A DNA stretch of 64,000 bases from Voacanga thouarsii (Eukaryota; Streptophyta; Magnoliopsida; Gentianales; Apocynaceae), in contig JANUWF010002285.1 in assembly GCA_026120185.1 (NCBI GenBank), forward strand, positions 620,001 through 684,000, in the 5' to 3' direction. Under the pieces are notes generated by a model that was not told the DNA's origin, searched no databases, and was given only the letters and a program-made list of their open reading frames with translations. How positions within the stretch are numbered: the stretch's first letter is position 1; each line of letters opens with the position of its first letter. Positions 1 through 11,780 of this stretch are shown here, piece by piece. The translations under genes and the position numbers were made by a program.

Positions 1-2489
1 CAAGAAAATACTTTTTCACCATGATTTTCCTATTGCTAGAAAGGATTCATGAAGACCTTCTCCATTATCAAACAATATATTAATCCATTCATGAACATAC
101 ACTTGAACTATCTCATACCATCACATGGCCAAAATCCTACTAAGCATAATCATCAATCATGGTTTCCATGGAAAAATAAGAACATAAAAAAAAAAACTAA
201 TCACCTTTGGTGTCATGGTCGCTAACATGCTTCAAACATCCATAAAATTCATTAAGCACGAAGAACATATATTGGTTCAAAAGGGAAAACACATATATCC
301 TAGTCAAATACAACCATCATCATGCCATAACTTCATTCCCCTAATCCACATGCATATACTCAATCTCCTAATCATAATCCATTTCCCTATCATCAACTAG
401 GAGACATAATTTCAGAATTTAATAAGAGAAATTTAGGGATGAATATTTGATTGTCGAGTCCTTCGATGAAGATAAAAGAAGGTCCACGCGCAATGGAATG
501 ACTTGAATGGTCCATCGAAACAACATCCATGGTTGATGGTGGTTCAACCATTTTGGTTAGAAGAGAGAGAGAGAGACGTTAGAATGATATATTCGAATGG
601 AAGAAGATGAACAAGAAGGTTGTTCATGACTCACCTTGTTGATGTTCTTGAGGTCTTCAAGAAAAGCTGATTTTTGATCCGGTTGAAAATTCTAGATTGC
701 TAGATTTCGTGTTATAAATGGCAGAAATGAAGTCTAGGGATTAAGTAGAGATGATCTGGAGTTTTTGAGAGTGATTGGAGGGGTTTGGAGTTGGTTTAGG
801 CTTAAAGAAGTTTAGTGTGTGTTCTTAGTGTTCTTGGTGTTTGTAGATGAAATTGGAGAGAAATTAGAAGAAGTGCTGCTGGAATTTGGTAGAGGGCTGG
901 CCGAATGGTAGAGTATGATTGAGGGTTTCGGTTTTCAGCAAGGAAGAGTAAGGGTGATCAGATTTTATTTGAATTTTAAATGGAGAAAAATAGTGGAGAT
1001 GTTTAAGGTAGGTGGTTAGCAATGGTGTTTGATCAAGAGTGGTCTCTATGGTCTTTAATGGTGTCGGCTAGAACAAGACTGTTTTGCTGAAATGATTGAA
1101 GGCTAAATGTTGCTCAAGCTGGCCAAAATTCAGTCCATAAAGGCAGAGAAAATTATGGTTGTTTCAGCTTAATGCAAGAGTGATTTATGGGAGTGAAATT
1201 CTGGAATTTTTTTGAAGTTCAAATGGTGTTTGAATGGGGTGATCTTAGGAGTGTTTTGTGGAGCAGCTATGGAGTCCTTAAGCTTCAAGGTAAGTGTGGG
1301 TTTAATGGTGTTCAGTATATGGCTGAATAAGGCTCAATTCCACAGAGATTGAAGGTGGCTTTCGGTCCTAGGCTAGAAAGGAACATGGCTGGAAAAAATT
1401 CTGTTCAAGTGTTCATGGCCTTTCCGAAATTGCAGATTTTTGGTGCAGGATTTTCGCACCTTCTTGGCTCGGTTTTTCAGTGGTTCTTCAGGGTTGTTTG
1501 AGGGTCTTCCAATGGTGGTTTTTCAGCCTCATTTCTGGACAAATGCAGAGAAGTTTGCTGGCTTGAAGATGAACTAAAAACAGCTTCATTTCCTTGAGGA
1601 AAAGCTGCGAATTGCCCAGAAAAATTTCTGGTTTGGTGCTGTTTTGTGCAGTCCGAAAATTGCACAATTTTTCCAGCTTCCAAGCCACTTGAAATGATCA
1701 CTTTCTTGGCAGCAAATGAATGGATTTATGGCCTGAATTTTCGAAGGAAAGGGCTGCAACAAATCTGGAAAATTTCCAGATTTCCGTACCACTAAAACAT
1801 GAACATCTTGAAGATGGATTTGAAGGTCTTTCCATGGTGATTGATTTTCTCTTGGAACCTTCCTATTTCTCCTCCTAATTTTCGGTCAACCTCCCTTCCC
1901 CAAAGATGATTTTCGAAATTCAAGGGAAAGAATTTATCACAGAAATTTTTTTTGGAATTCAAAGAAAAAGAATTAAGGGATTTTAGTTTATTTGAATTAT
2001 GAAAATGCTAGGACAAAGCTAGAGGTAATAAATTGGACAAGAATTCTTCTAGAATTCTTTTTGGACATGAGGATAAGATTAGGACATTCTCTTCATGTCT
2101 CCCCTAAGACAATCATTCCTATTTTCATGGGATGCAAGAAAACAAAAATTCAAACTTAATTAAGATAATCATGCTAAAAGCTTAAATGATGGGATTTGAA
2201 CTCATGACCTTAGAGATTAATTCACCAAGCTCTAACCACTAACCATACTAACTCTTATTCTTATTTTCTCACCAACATATTTTTCTTATCTACTCCTCAA
2301 GCTATCTTCCTATTCTGACCTCAAGCAAAATTACCATTTTACCCCTCCTACTCAATAAGTATAACTAAGCATTCAAACCTATAATCCACGATTCTAAAGC
2401 ACATAAAATCATCCAAAAACACATATATTCATGCAAAATAATATGATATGCATTCCAGACCCCCTTACTCTAAGGTTGGTTTTTTCACA
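1..2489 (-). repeat. 3' LTR (partial) of chromovirus G1
   Basis: This stretch repeats 8191-10698 almost base for base in the same orientation, with scattered substitutions and small indels, so it is one of two LTRs. Read on the minus strand it begins TGTGAAAAAACC at 2489, directly after a purine-rich tract, which makes it the 3' LTR. The other end lies beyond base 1 of the window. The 61-codon ORF at 215-400 has a twin at 8401-8586 only because both are in the LTR; it is not a gene. A short GA run near 562-577 corresponds to the expanded microsatellite seen in the sister LTRs. Confidence 0.93.
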
Positions 2490-2500
2490 TCCTCCCCTCA
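2490..2500 (-). other. polypurine tract of G1
   Basis: The minus strand reads TGAGGGGAGGA immediately before the LTR start at 2489. This is the expected position and composition of the plus-strand primer of a Ty3/gypsy element, and it fixes the element's orientation as minus. Confidence 0.85.
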
Positions 2501-2535
2501 TTAGGAGAATTTCGTCCCGAAATTCAGACGCACCT

Positions 2536-3558
2536 TTACCTCAGATCGGGATACTTTCGCTTTACCCATTCTTCTGTCTCCCATGTGGCATCTCGCGTGC
2601 CATGATGTTCCCACAGCACTTTTACCGTCGGAATCTGCTTGTTCTGGAAAGTCTTGATACTTCGGTCCAATATCTTTACGGGTCTCTCCACATAACTTAA
2701 GTCGGGTTGTAGTACTAACGGCTCGTCATTCAACACATGTCCGGGATCGACATTGTATTTCTTCAACTGTGATACATGGAATACGTCGTGAATTCCCGTC
2801 AACCCATCTGGCAAATCCAATCGATACGCCACCGGCCCAATTCTTTCTTTTATTGGAAACGGACCCAGATACCTTGGATTCAGCTTTCCCCCTCTCGGAT
2901 GTTTCAGAATTCCCCTATTTGGTGTCAGTTTTAGGAACACGCTGTCTCCCACCTGAAATTCCAACTCCCTTCGCCTATTGTCTGCGTAACTCTTTTGTCG
3001 GCTCTGGGCTGCTCTCAACCTTTCTCTAATTAACTTGACTTTATCCAACATTTCCTGAACATAGACTTCTCCCGACTTGCTTATGTGACCATTCTCTGAC
3101 CAACTCCAGTATAGCGGTACTTGACACTTACGTCCATATAGAGCTTCATACGGAGCCATTCCAATCGAAGCTTGATAACTGTTATTGTATGATAACTCGG
3201 CATACGGCACACTTTCAATCCACTTATCCCCGTAATCTAATACACAGGCTCTCAGCATATCCTCCAATATCTGAATAACCCTTTCTGACTGTCCATCGGT
3301 ATGCGGATGTGCCGACGTACTGAACTTCAGACTAGAACCCATTGATTCTTGAAACTTGCCCCAAAATCGGGATGTAAATCTCGGATCACGGTCGGACACA
3401 ATACTCGAAGGTACTCCGTGCAATCTAACTATCTCACGCACATAAGTTTGAGCCAACTTTTCCATTGAATCCTTCACATTCACAGGTATGAAATGCGCCG
3501 ACTTGGTCAATCGATCTACTACTACCCATATGGCGTCCTTTTTGGCTCCTCGCCATAG
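2536..3558 (-). pseudogene. G1 pol: integrase core, C-terminal part and chromodomain
   Basis: This is the C-terminal half of a Ty3/gypsy integrase, which inserts the element's cDNA into chromatin. The reading frame is open from 3510 to the stop next to 2536 and can be read back to about 3558. Visible are the second catalytic Asp in VSDRDPRF, the HPHTDGQSE stretch that leads to the catalytic Glu, the RYLGPF/KERIGPVAYRLDLP module, and a final segment of about 50 residues (YVERPVKILDR, KVLWEHH, ATWETEEW, YPDL) with the layout of a chromodomain. The chromodomain marks the element as a chromovirus; together with the very long LTR this suggests the Tekay/Del lineage. A frameshift near 3535-3560 separates it from the upstream integrase segment, so it is a pseudogene. 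The stop codon lies about 40 bp before the polypurine tract. Confidence 0.9.
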
Positions 3559-4132
3559 GGAGTCCGGTGACGAAGTCCATGGTCACTTCTTCCCATTTCC
3601 ATTCCGGCACTAGCAACGGTTGTAATAATCCTACCACATTCTTACGCTCCGCTTTGACTTTCTGACAGGTTAGACACGTTGAGACATATTTAACCACATT
3701 CCGCTTCATCCCAGGCCACCAATAAGACTTTTCCAGATCTTGATACATCTTGACTTCTCCCGGATGAATGGCGTACTTGCTCTTATGCGCTTCTTCTAAA
3801 ATTCTGTCCCTCAACTGGTGCTCATCGGGTACACATAAATGATCTCGAAAGTACAACACTCCTGCTCCGTTCTGTCGGAATTCACTGCCTTGCCGTTTAA
3901 GCTCCTTGTCCTTGAAAAGCTGAAATTCTTCATTACTTTGTTGGGCCTCAATAATGTCCTGCCTTAGATCTGGCATCAACTTCAGGTTGCTAACCCTAAT
4001 TCTCTCCTCTTGCACTTCCGCCCTTCTATCCAACACATCTTGAACCACTCGAACCTCCTGCATTCTTAGCCTGGCCATTCGGACTTTTCTGCTTAGGGTA
4101 TTAGCTATAATGTTAGCTTTCCCGCTCAGCAC
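3559..4132 (-). pseudogene. G1 pol: end of RNase H and integrase N-terminal zinc finger
   Basis: The reading frame starts inside the last residues of RNase H (a GKANIIANTLSRK stretch, normally followed by the linker to integrase). It continues through an integrase HHCC zinc-binding region (AHKSKYAIHPG, YWWPGMK, CLTCQ) and into the core with the first catalytic Asp in TMDFVTGLP. It then runs out of frame just before the KDAIWVVVDR-type segment that resumes in the next frame. Protease, reverse transcriptase and nearly all of RNase H are absent: upstream of about 4130 the sequence passes directly to gag. This is an internal deletion of roughly 2 kb or more compared with an intact gypsy pol. Confidence 0.88.
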
Positions 4133-4139
4133 CCTTTGA

Positions 4140-5096
4140 CCAACAATTGTTCTCTACATGACCCATTTTTTCCAAGTGTCAGCATAATGGAAGATCCTAC
4201 GCAAGACCAACCAGTGCTGATCAGGCTTGCCTTCCTCAGTTCAGCCACTGCTGGTTGGTAAGGCGCTTGACGGACTGCTGCTTTTGCAAAGGCCTCGATG
4301 GTTGTCTTGGTAGTAAGAAAGGTCTTGGTGCCATTCGATTGTGGTCTTCATTCTCAGTTCGGGTGGCTGCGTTCACAGTCCCCGAGTAGGTCGTTGGTAG
4401 AGAAGGTGCCAATGCCCTTCTTAACTCCTGCCTTAGCCCCTTGACAAACTACCTTATTCTGTTCTACTTGGTGTCCACCAGTCTCTTACAGTACTTTGAC
4501 AATTGGGTGAACCGTGCTACGCACTGAGCTACCGTCATACCTCCCTGCTTTAGATTCTGAAACTCATCCTCCCGCCTCTCAACTATCCACTGAGGGATAT
4601 ATTCGGCTTTGAATGCTTCCACTAAATTGGTCCATGTCCAATCCTGGACAATTAGTTCCTAGTCGTCCTGAACCCGTTGCCACTATGCCCGAGTTGGGCC
4701 CCTCATTCAGAATGCAGCAAACTTCACCATTCGCTTCTCAGTGTACTAAAGTGTAGCAAAGATATCTTCCATTTGCTCTATCCATTGTTCAGCTTTCTGA
4801 TCCTGCTCGGCTTCTCCTAAGAAAATGGGCGGTTGGAATTTTAGAAACCGCTCCAAAGCTTCGTCCTCTCCTTTTGGATTACTCCGTTCAGTTAAAGTTT
4901 GAAGAATCTCGGTCATCTTGCTGAATGCTTACCCCATTGTCACTCCAACAGGTTCTTTTGACCCCAATTCCAAATCTGGCTCATTCTCATCCCCCCGATT
5001 GGGTGACGGCATTTGAGTCGTCCCAACTCCCGGTGTCACAGGTTCTGCTTCCGGAACTCTTCTGCTTGATATGGCTACACAGCGCTTGGGTGCTAT
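4140..5096 (-). pseudogene. G1 gag, start codon lost and several stops
   Basis: The minus strand encodes a decayed gag capsid protein. Recognisable pieces in order are APKRCVAISSRR near the N-terminus, MTEILQTLTER, a PPIFLGEAE segment, WIEQMEDIF, LVEAFKAEYIP, FQNLKQGGMTVAQ and FVKGLRQELRRAL. This order and wording fit the retrotransposon gag domain of plant gypsy elements. At least six in-frame stops interrupt it. The expected initiation codon before APKR reads ATA (5094-5096) instead of ATG. The C-terminal zinc knuckle is not found; the deletion that removed protease and reverse transcriptase begins here. The gene is non-functional. Confidence 0.8.
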
Positions 5097-5162
5097 TCTC
5101 AACCATGCCCAGATAAATGAGTGTATGCATTCAAATTTAAAACATTTTGAGCATGCATTCAC

Positions 5163-5444
5163 ATTCAGGTTTATGTAAAAGAAAATCAGATGTAAATTTT
5201 TTTTTTTTTTTTTTGGAAAGAAAATTTGATGATATTATTTAGGGGAAAACCAAGCAATAAATAAAATCATATTTCTCATAAAAATAATACTTTCATAAAG
5301 AAGGGTTATCACACGCGATACCTTTTTATTCAGCAAAACAATCGAACCCTACAAGCAACATGCTTCTTTGAAAAGAATAAATGAACAAAAGAATGCAAAT
5401 CCCAAAAGAAAGAGAATGAGCAAATACTGCAAATCTTCTACACT
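5163..5444. other. AT-rich gap between acidic ORF and gag of G1
   Basis: About 280 bp of AT-rich sequence with a 16-17 base T run near 5198-5214. I see no coding signal. In the intact element this would be the spacer, or possibly an intron, between the upstream acidic frame and gag. Confidence 0.5.
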
Positions 5445-6313
5445 CTACTCACCGCTAGAGTCAATAGAGGCATCTGGATCGTCAGAGGCTGGTTCCACGA
5501 GCCACCCCACGGAGCTATTGGATTTCCCCACATAATCCCTCACAAAACCCGCACTCTCCCTTGGTTGACCTAAGTCATCCTCATTGCCCTTCTTAGCTCT
5601 CATAGTTGCCTCATAAAACTCATCCAAAGCTAATCTAATCGCACCCTTGAGTGCAGGCCTCTCGTCCTCTGAGTCGAACAAGTCAAACAATCCCTCTCTC
5701 CTTAACTTAGCATCTACACCCAGCCCATATCGAAGTCCGCTCCTCTTAGGTCTCTCTTCTAGCTTCCTTTTCCCCTTATCTTCCATTCCTATAGCGGCCT
5801 GCCTATGTTCCCCTACTGCCGGGGTATCTCCATCCCTCAATCTATAACCCTCATCACTGGACTCCTTAAGGTCATAGCAAGTAAAAGTCCTATCAAACTC
5901 ACCTATCTTTGGTGTCCGAGGAGCCTCAATCGCATCCTCATCCTCCTCCTCTATCCCATCTATCTCTTCCTCACTTTCAACATCATTCTCAACCCCAAAC
6001 TCAACTGCCTCCCCTTCACTCAGCTCAGCCATCTCTTCATTTTCCTCGCCCTCACTAACAAGCTCATCAATCTCACCCTCGTCATCCCTATCGTACTCAC
6101 CTACGCCCCCATCAACCTCCATCTCTACCCCATCAACCGGGTCATCTAGCATAGGTGGCTCATGCTCCATTTCGTCTTCACTCAAAAACCAACCTCCCTC
6201 AGGCTCTGCCTCTGAATCAGACGAGGGTGGATCCACTACAGGTAATGGGGCAGGTGGATCCCTGCAACCGACGGGCCGATCTCGACGACCAATGCAACTC
6301 TCTTGACCATCCT
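5445..6313 (-). CDS. acidic ORF upstream of gag in G1 (function unknown)
   Basis: An uninterrupted minus-strand frame of about 289 codons lies between the primer-binding site and gag. I do not recognise the protein. In the first 116 residues after the GTG at 6236 about four in ten residues are Asp or Glu, in runs such as SEGEENEEMAELSEGE and EEIDGIEEEDEDA. A basic patch (KGKRKLEERPKR) near residue 155 could act as a nuclear-localisation-like segment. The C-terminal third is mixed (LFDLFDSEDERPALKG, GWLVEPASDDPDAS). No in-frame ATG precedes the acidic part. The frame opens just after TTTGTTTATAG at about 6312, which looks like a plant splice acceptor, so translation may begin in an upstream exon. 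It stays open while the neighbouring gag and pol of the same element are broken. It could be an extra retrotransposon ORF or a captured host fragment. Confidence 0.55.
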
Positions 6314-6397
6314 ATAAACAAAACACAAGGATTAGAACTAGATCAAAATGCTTTAGGAATAAAAATCCAGAAAACCAACTGATTGCCTAAACCTAGT

Positions 6398-6408
6398 CTC
6401 TGATACCA
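6398..6408 (-). other. primer-binding site of G1 (initiator Met tRNA)
   Basis: The minus strand reads TGGTATCAGAG two bases inside the LTR end at 6411. This is complementary to the 3' end of plant initiator tRNA-Met, the usual primer of chromoviruses and copia elements. It identifies the 6411-10698 copy as the 5' LTR. Confidence 0.92.
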
Positions 6409-6410
6409 CT

Positions 6411-8747
6411 TGTAACACCCCACTACCTAGGCCCGATAGGGCCAGGGATGTCGCCCCGTCCAAAGGACAAGGGGTTTTTATAACTAGGTCACACAAAAGA
6501 AAATAAAAGTAATACCTTGAAATTGAACTTGTTACAACCCAAAAATACATGAGCAAATCCAAAATAAATTGTTCGCTAACATCTCTCAAAACAACACACA
6601 AAAAAAAATAACATAAAGTCTTCAAAGCATAGGCAACAAATCTAGCTATTCATCACCACAGCAGGATCGCCCTGAAAACATGGCATAAAAGGTGATGAGA
6701 TAAAAATCTCAGTAAGTCCGTGTGTGCTTTGAGTGTTCAGTGAAAACAGTTCGTGGATGCAAAATGTGAAAAATTTATAAGAGAAATATTGGCAAGCATT
6801 AAACATTAGTAAAAAACAAGAGTGGTGTTTTCGGCTTTTCCAGCCATACATAATTTATAAGATCAACCACTCAAAAGAAAGGATTATGGGTTACCACATG
6901 TTGGGCCCCATAACCGGATGGTCAGTATGCCACACTTTGTGCATACTGCCGGTCAGAATGCCGACACTTTGCGCAGACTGACAAAAGGTAGGTGATCGGC
7001 CTACCAGGCAAGATACTCCTCCTTCTCTATACCCAAACAACAACCGGGTGTCCATTCCGGTAAAACACAGTCACTTGACTGAAATAAAATTGCTAGCTCG
7101 GACCGGCATGACTAAGTAGTACTGACGTTTCTCTGAGTTGAGTTTTATCTTCTGGAGGTGGCCTCCTGTCAGAAGACTCACTCTTGCTCTTCAAAACTAG
7201 TACTACTAGCATACCCTTATTGAGTACTCAACGATAATTGTCCCACTTGGGAGAAAATTGGTAAAACATAGCTTTACTTGAAAATGGCAATCAAGGGTTT
7301 CTAAAGTCCATGCCAAAATCAGTTTTAGAAATAGTTCAGTGTTTGAGTAAAACTGCTTTGAAAATTTTCAAATAATTGGTTTGACTGAATCAAGAAAAGA
7401 AACAGTCCTTAATTGCCTTTACCAAATCAGTATTCACATACTTCGTGTTTAGCTTGCCGTGGTAACCTTTTACAACAAACAAATTTTATGCAGGAGCTTA
7501 CCTGATCCTTTGCTTGCTCAAATTCAAAAGTCTTCCAAAGCTGACCTAACCCCGCCTGGGGTAAACACAAGACATAAGGTTACACTCAAGCTATATTCAC
7601 TTACACAAATAATCCTAGTTCAAGTTATTACAATCATGACCCTAATGTTCTAAGCTTTAAGGCTAGGTGATAAAGAATTTTATAAAATAAGTCTAGTTTG
7701 ATAAGTTAAAATAACTAGGGTTTCTAAAATAATTGCTAATAAATTATAGGCTCAAACAATAATTCTTGAGTATTATTATTAATAAATAAACTAAGGTTTG
7801 AATATTAAGTCCTAAATAGTACTAATAAATGGTGGTTTGAAAATAGCTTTATTAAAAATAAATATTTAATTACAAATAACCTTTAATTAATTTTTAAATA
7901 GATAATAAATAATTAGTAATAAATAAAATTAATAATGAATGAATTATTTTAAATTTTAATTAATAAATAACAAATAGATTTTAATATAATATTTTGTTTA
8001 TTGTAAAGGATTTATTACTATATATATTATTTTTAATAAAAGATCTCATTTATTTGATAAAGAAAAAATGAGTATTTTAATTAATAAACCATTCCAAATC
8101 TCCCTAGAGTTTCGAATTTTATAGGGAAAAATATAGTAGCATTCTATTCAAGGTAATAAAATTTGTTAATAAAAATAATCTAGCCTTAACAAGAAAATAC
8201 TTTTTCACCATGATTTTCCTATTGCTAGAAAGGATTCATGAACACCTTCTCCATCATCAAACAATATATTAATCCATTCATGAACATACACTTGAACTAT
8301 CTCATACCATCACATGGCCAAAATCCTACTAAGCATAATCATCAATCATGGTTTCCATGGAAAAATAAGAACATAAAAAAAACTAAGCACCTTTGGTGTC
8401 ATGGTCGCTAACATGCTTCAAACATCCATAAAATTCATTAAGCACGAAGAACATATATTGGTTCAAAAGGGAAAACACATATATCCTAGTCAAATACAAC
8501 CATCATCATGCCATAACTTCATTCCCCTAATCCACATGCATATACTCAATCTCCCAATCATAATCCATTTCCCTATCATCAACTAGGAGACATAATTTCA
8601 GAATTTAATAAGAGAAATTTAGGGATGAATACTTGATTGTCGAGTCCTTCGATGAAGATAAAAGAAGGTCCACGCGCAATGGAATGACTTGAATGGTCCA
8701 TCGAAACAACATCCATGGTTAATGGTGGTTCAACCATTTTGGTTAGA

Positions 8748-8784
<37 letters not shown>

Positions 8785-10698
8785 CGTTAGAATGATATAT
8801 TCGAATGGAAGAAGATGAACAAGAAGGTTGTTCATGACTCACCTTATTGATGTTCTTCAGGTCTTCAAGAAAAGCTGATTTTTGATCCAGTTGAAAATTC
8901 TTGATTGCGAGATTACGTGTTATAAATGGCATAAAAGAAGTCTAGGGATTAAGTAGAGATGATCTGGATTTTTTGACAGTGATTGGAGGGGTTTGGAGTT
9001 GGTTTAGGCTTAAAGAAGTTTAGTGTGTGTTCTTGGTGTTTGTAGATGAAAATGGAGAGAAATTAGAAGAAGTGCTGCTGGAATTTGGTAGAGGGCTGAC
9101 CGAATGGTAGAGTATGATTGAGGGTTTCGGTTTTCAGCAAGGAAGAGTAAGGGTGATCAGATTTTATTTGAATTTTAAATGGAGAAAAATAGTGGAGATG
9201 TTTAAGGTAGGTGGTTAGCAATGGTGTTTGATCAAGAGTGGTCTCTATGGTCTTTAATGGTGTCGGCTAGAACAAGACTGTTTTGCTGAAATGATTTAAG
9301 GCTAAATGTTGCTCAAGCTGGCCAAAATTCAGTCCATAAAGGCAGAGAAAATTCTGGTTGTTTCAGCTTAATGCAAGAGTGATTTATGGGAGTGAAATTC
9401 TGGAATTTTTTTGAAGTTCAAATGGTGTTTGAATGGAGTGATCTTAGGAGTGTTTTGTGGAGCAGCTATGGAGTCCTTAAGCTTCAAGGTAAGTGTGGGT
9501 TTAATGGTGTTCAGTATATGGCTGAATAAGGCTCAATTCTACAGAGATTGAAGGTGGCTTTCGGTCCTAGGCTAGAAAGGAACATGGCTGGAAAAAATTC
9601 TGTTCAAGTGTTCATGGCCTTTCCGAAATTGCAGATTTTTGGTGCAGGATTTTTGCACCTTCTTAGCTCGGTTTTTCAGTGGTTCTTCAGGGTTGTTTGA
9701 GGGTCTTCCAATGGTGGTTTTTCAGCCTCATTTCTGGACAAATGCAGAGAAGTTTGCTGGCTTGAAGATGAACTAAAAACAGCTTCATTTCCTTGAGGAA
9801 AAGCTGCGAATTGCCCAGAAAAATTTCTGGTTTGGTGCTGTTTTGTGCAGTCCGAAAATTGCACAATTTTTCCAGCTTCCAAGCCACTTGAAATGATCAT
9901 TTTCTTGGCAGCAAATGAATGGATTTACGGCCTGAATTTTCGAAGGAAAAGGCTGCAACAAATCTGGAAAATTTCCAGATTTCCGCACCACTAAAACATG
10001 AACATCTTGAAGATGGATTTGAAGGTCTTTCCATGGTAATTGATTTTCTCTTGGAAACCTTCCTATTTCTCCTCCTAATTTTCGGTCAACCTCCCTTCCC
10101 CAAAGCTGATTTTCGAAATTCAAGGGAAAGAATTTATCACAGAAATTTTTTTTGGAATTCAAAGAAAAAGAATTAAGGGATTTTAGTTTATTTGAATTAT
10201 GAAAATGCTAGGACAAAGCTAGAGGTAATAAATTGGACAAGAATTCTTCTAGAATTCTTTTTGGACATGAGGATAAGATTAGGACATTCTCTTCGTGTCT
10301 CCCCTAAGACAATCATTCCTATTTTCATGGGATGCATGAAAACAAAAATTCAAACTTAATTAAGATAATCATGCTAAAAGCTTAAATGATGGGATTTGAA
10401 CTCATGACCTTAGAGATTAATTCACCAAGCTCTAACCACTAACCATACTAACTCTTATTCTTATTTTCTCACCCACATATTTTTCTTATCTACTCCTCAA
10501 GCTATCTTCCTATTCTGACCTCAAGCAAAATTACCATTTTACCCCTCCTACTCAATAAGTATAACTAAGCATTCAAACCTATAATCCACGATTCTAAAGC
10601 ACATAAAATCATCCAAAAACACATATATTCATGCAAAATAATATGATATGCATTCCCGACCCCCTTACTCTAGGGTTGGTTTTAGGTGGGGTTTCACA
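6411..10698 (-). repeat. 5' LTR of chromovirus G1, 4.3 kb
   Basis: On the minus strand it runs from TGTGAAACCCC at 10698 to GGGGTGTTACA at 6411, giving imperfect terminal inverted repeats and TG...CA ends. At 4288 bp it is long for an LTR. Its 10698-8191 part is duplicated at 2489-1. A GA microsatellite lies at about 8748-8785. Two further LTRs of this family lie at 18737-30072 (LTR A) and 33094-45195 (LTR B). Small ORFs here (1477-1792 and twins at 9676-10176, 7459-7653, 8579-8932) are repeated with the LTR, show no family resemblance, and are not called as genes. The left target duplication is outside the window; on the right GGACC follows. Confidence 0.93.
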
Positions 10699-11780
10699 GG
10701 ACCTAGGCCCTGAATAATTAATTAACCAAATAAACTAGATAATTAATTTCTCTCAACTCCTATTTTATTTATTTATTTATTTCATTCCAGTCCAATAATA
10801 AATTAGACTTCCTGAATAAAATAAAATAAAACAAAATAAAATAAAATCCTCTTCAATTGAGACCAATTCCTCAACCCAAAAATAGTTAGGACTTATGGGC
10901 TATCCCGAGGAGCAAAAAGACACATCGCATTGGCTGCTAAAATGACCAAAATACCCCTGCTATATAAATAGCTGTATTTTGCATTTTAAATATTTTCTAA
11001 TATCACCATAAGGAAATATTGACCCCAAGGACAATGCTGCATTTGCAAAGTCTCCGACCTACAGGTGAAATGACTAAAATACCACTCTACACATCACCGT
11101 ACATTTAGAGAAGAAGAAGTGTACTAAAACCCCCCTAAATGACATCTACCATCCTTAGGCTTCTAGTCCAATGATCCACGACTTCCTGGAGTGTTTCCGC
11201 TTTCCAAGGGAGCTACCCTAAAGCAAACATCCAAGTCATGTTTCCCATGGCCCTAGATAATTTAGACCAGTCGGACAACCACAAGGGGCGATATAGTGCA
11301 GAAACTATCTTGTATAAGTCTGTCTTAACTAACTAGTCACACATACCCAACATGCAAGTATATTGGCCCTACGATAGAACCTCAACTATAGCAAATCAAA
11401 GTATATGCTTCCAGCTTCGCCAGACCACCAACCCATACTCAAGTCTTAGAGTACTAGTCCACGCTGTAGTGGTAGTAGTCTAGGTTTCTACCATACAGTA
11501 CTTTGAGAAACCACTACTACAGGTCCTGTTCTACGTATTCGAAATACACTTATGTTATGAAGTGAGTGGACTACTCATTGGCTAAAGGTAAGCCATTCCC
11601 CATTTGGAATTCATAACATAATAACCTAAACGTAATGAGGTTCCCAGTCTCATCAATAGGCTAAGAACAAATGTTTATGAGTTAAATAACCCATAATTCA
11701 TACCTTACTGTGAAAGACCACCATTCACATGGATCACTTATTTAAACACAATGGGTCTGTTCCAAACGAAAATCGTGCAC
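10699..11780 (-). repeat. 3' LTR fragment of copia C1
   Basis: This matches the internal part of the C1/C2 LTRs (for example 17560-18640, 21275-22353 and 26245-27329), starting at GGACCTAGGCC and stopping at CGTGCAC. On the left it is cut by the G1 insertion: the uninterrupted copies read CATACT then GGACC at this point. On the right, the last roughly 100 bp of the LTR, its terminal TG, the polypurine tract and the end of pol are missing through a deletion joining the LTR directly to reverse transcriptase at 11780/11781. Confidence 0.9.

Noticed and set aside
1477..1792. Small minus-strand ORFs repeated at 9676-10162
   Set aside because: Repeated only because both sites are LTRs of one element; no family resemblance.
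5647..6149. Plus-strand ORFs of 66 and 114 codons
   Set aside because: Shadows of the acidic minus-strand frame, with low-complexity Leu/Pro/Ser composition.
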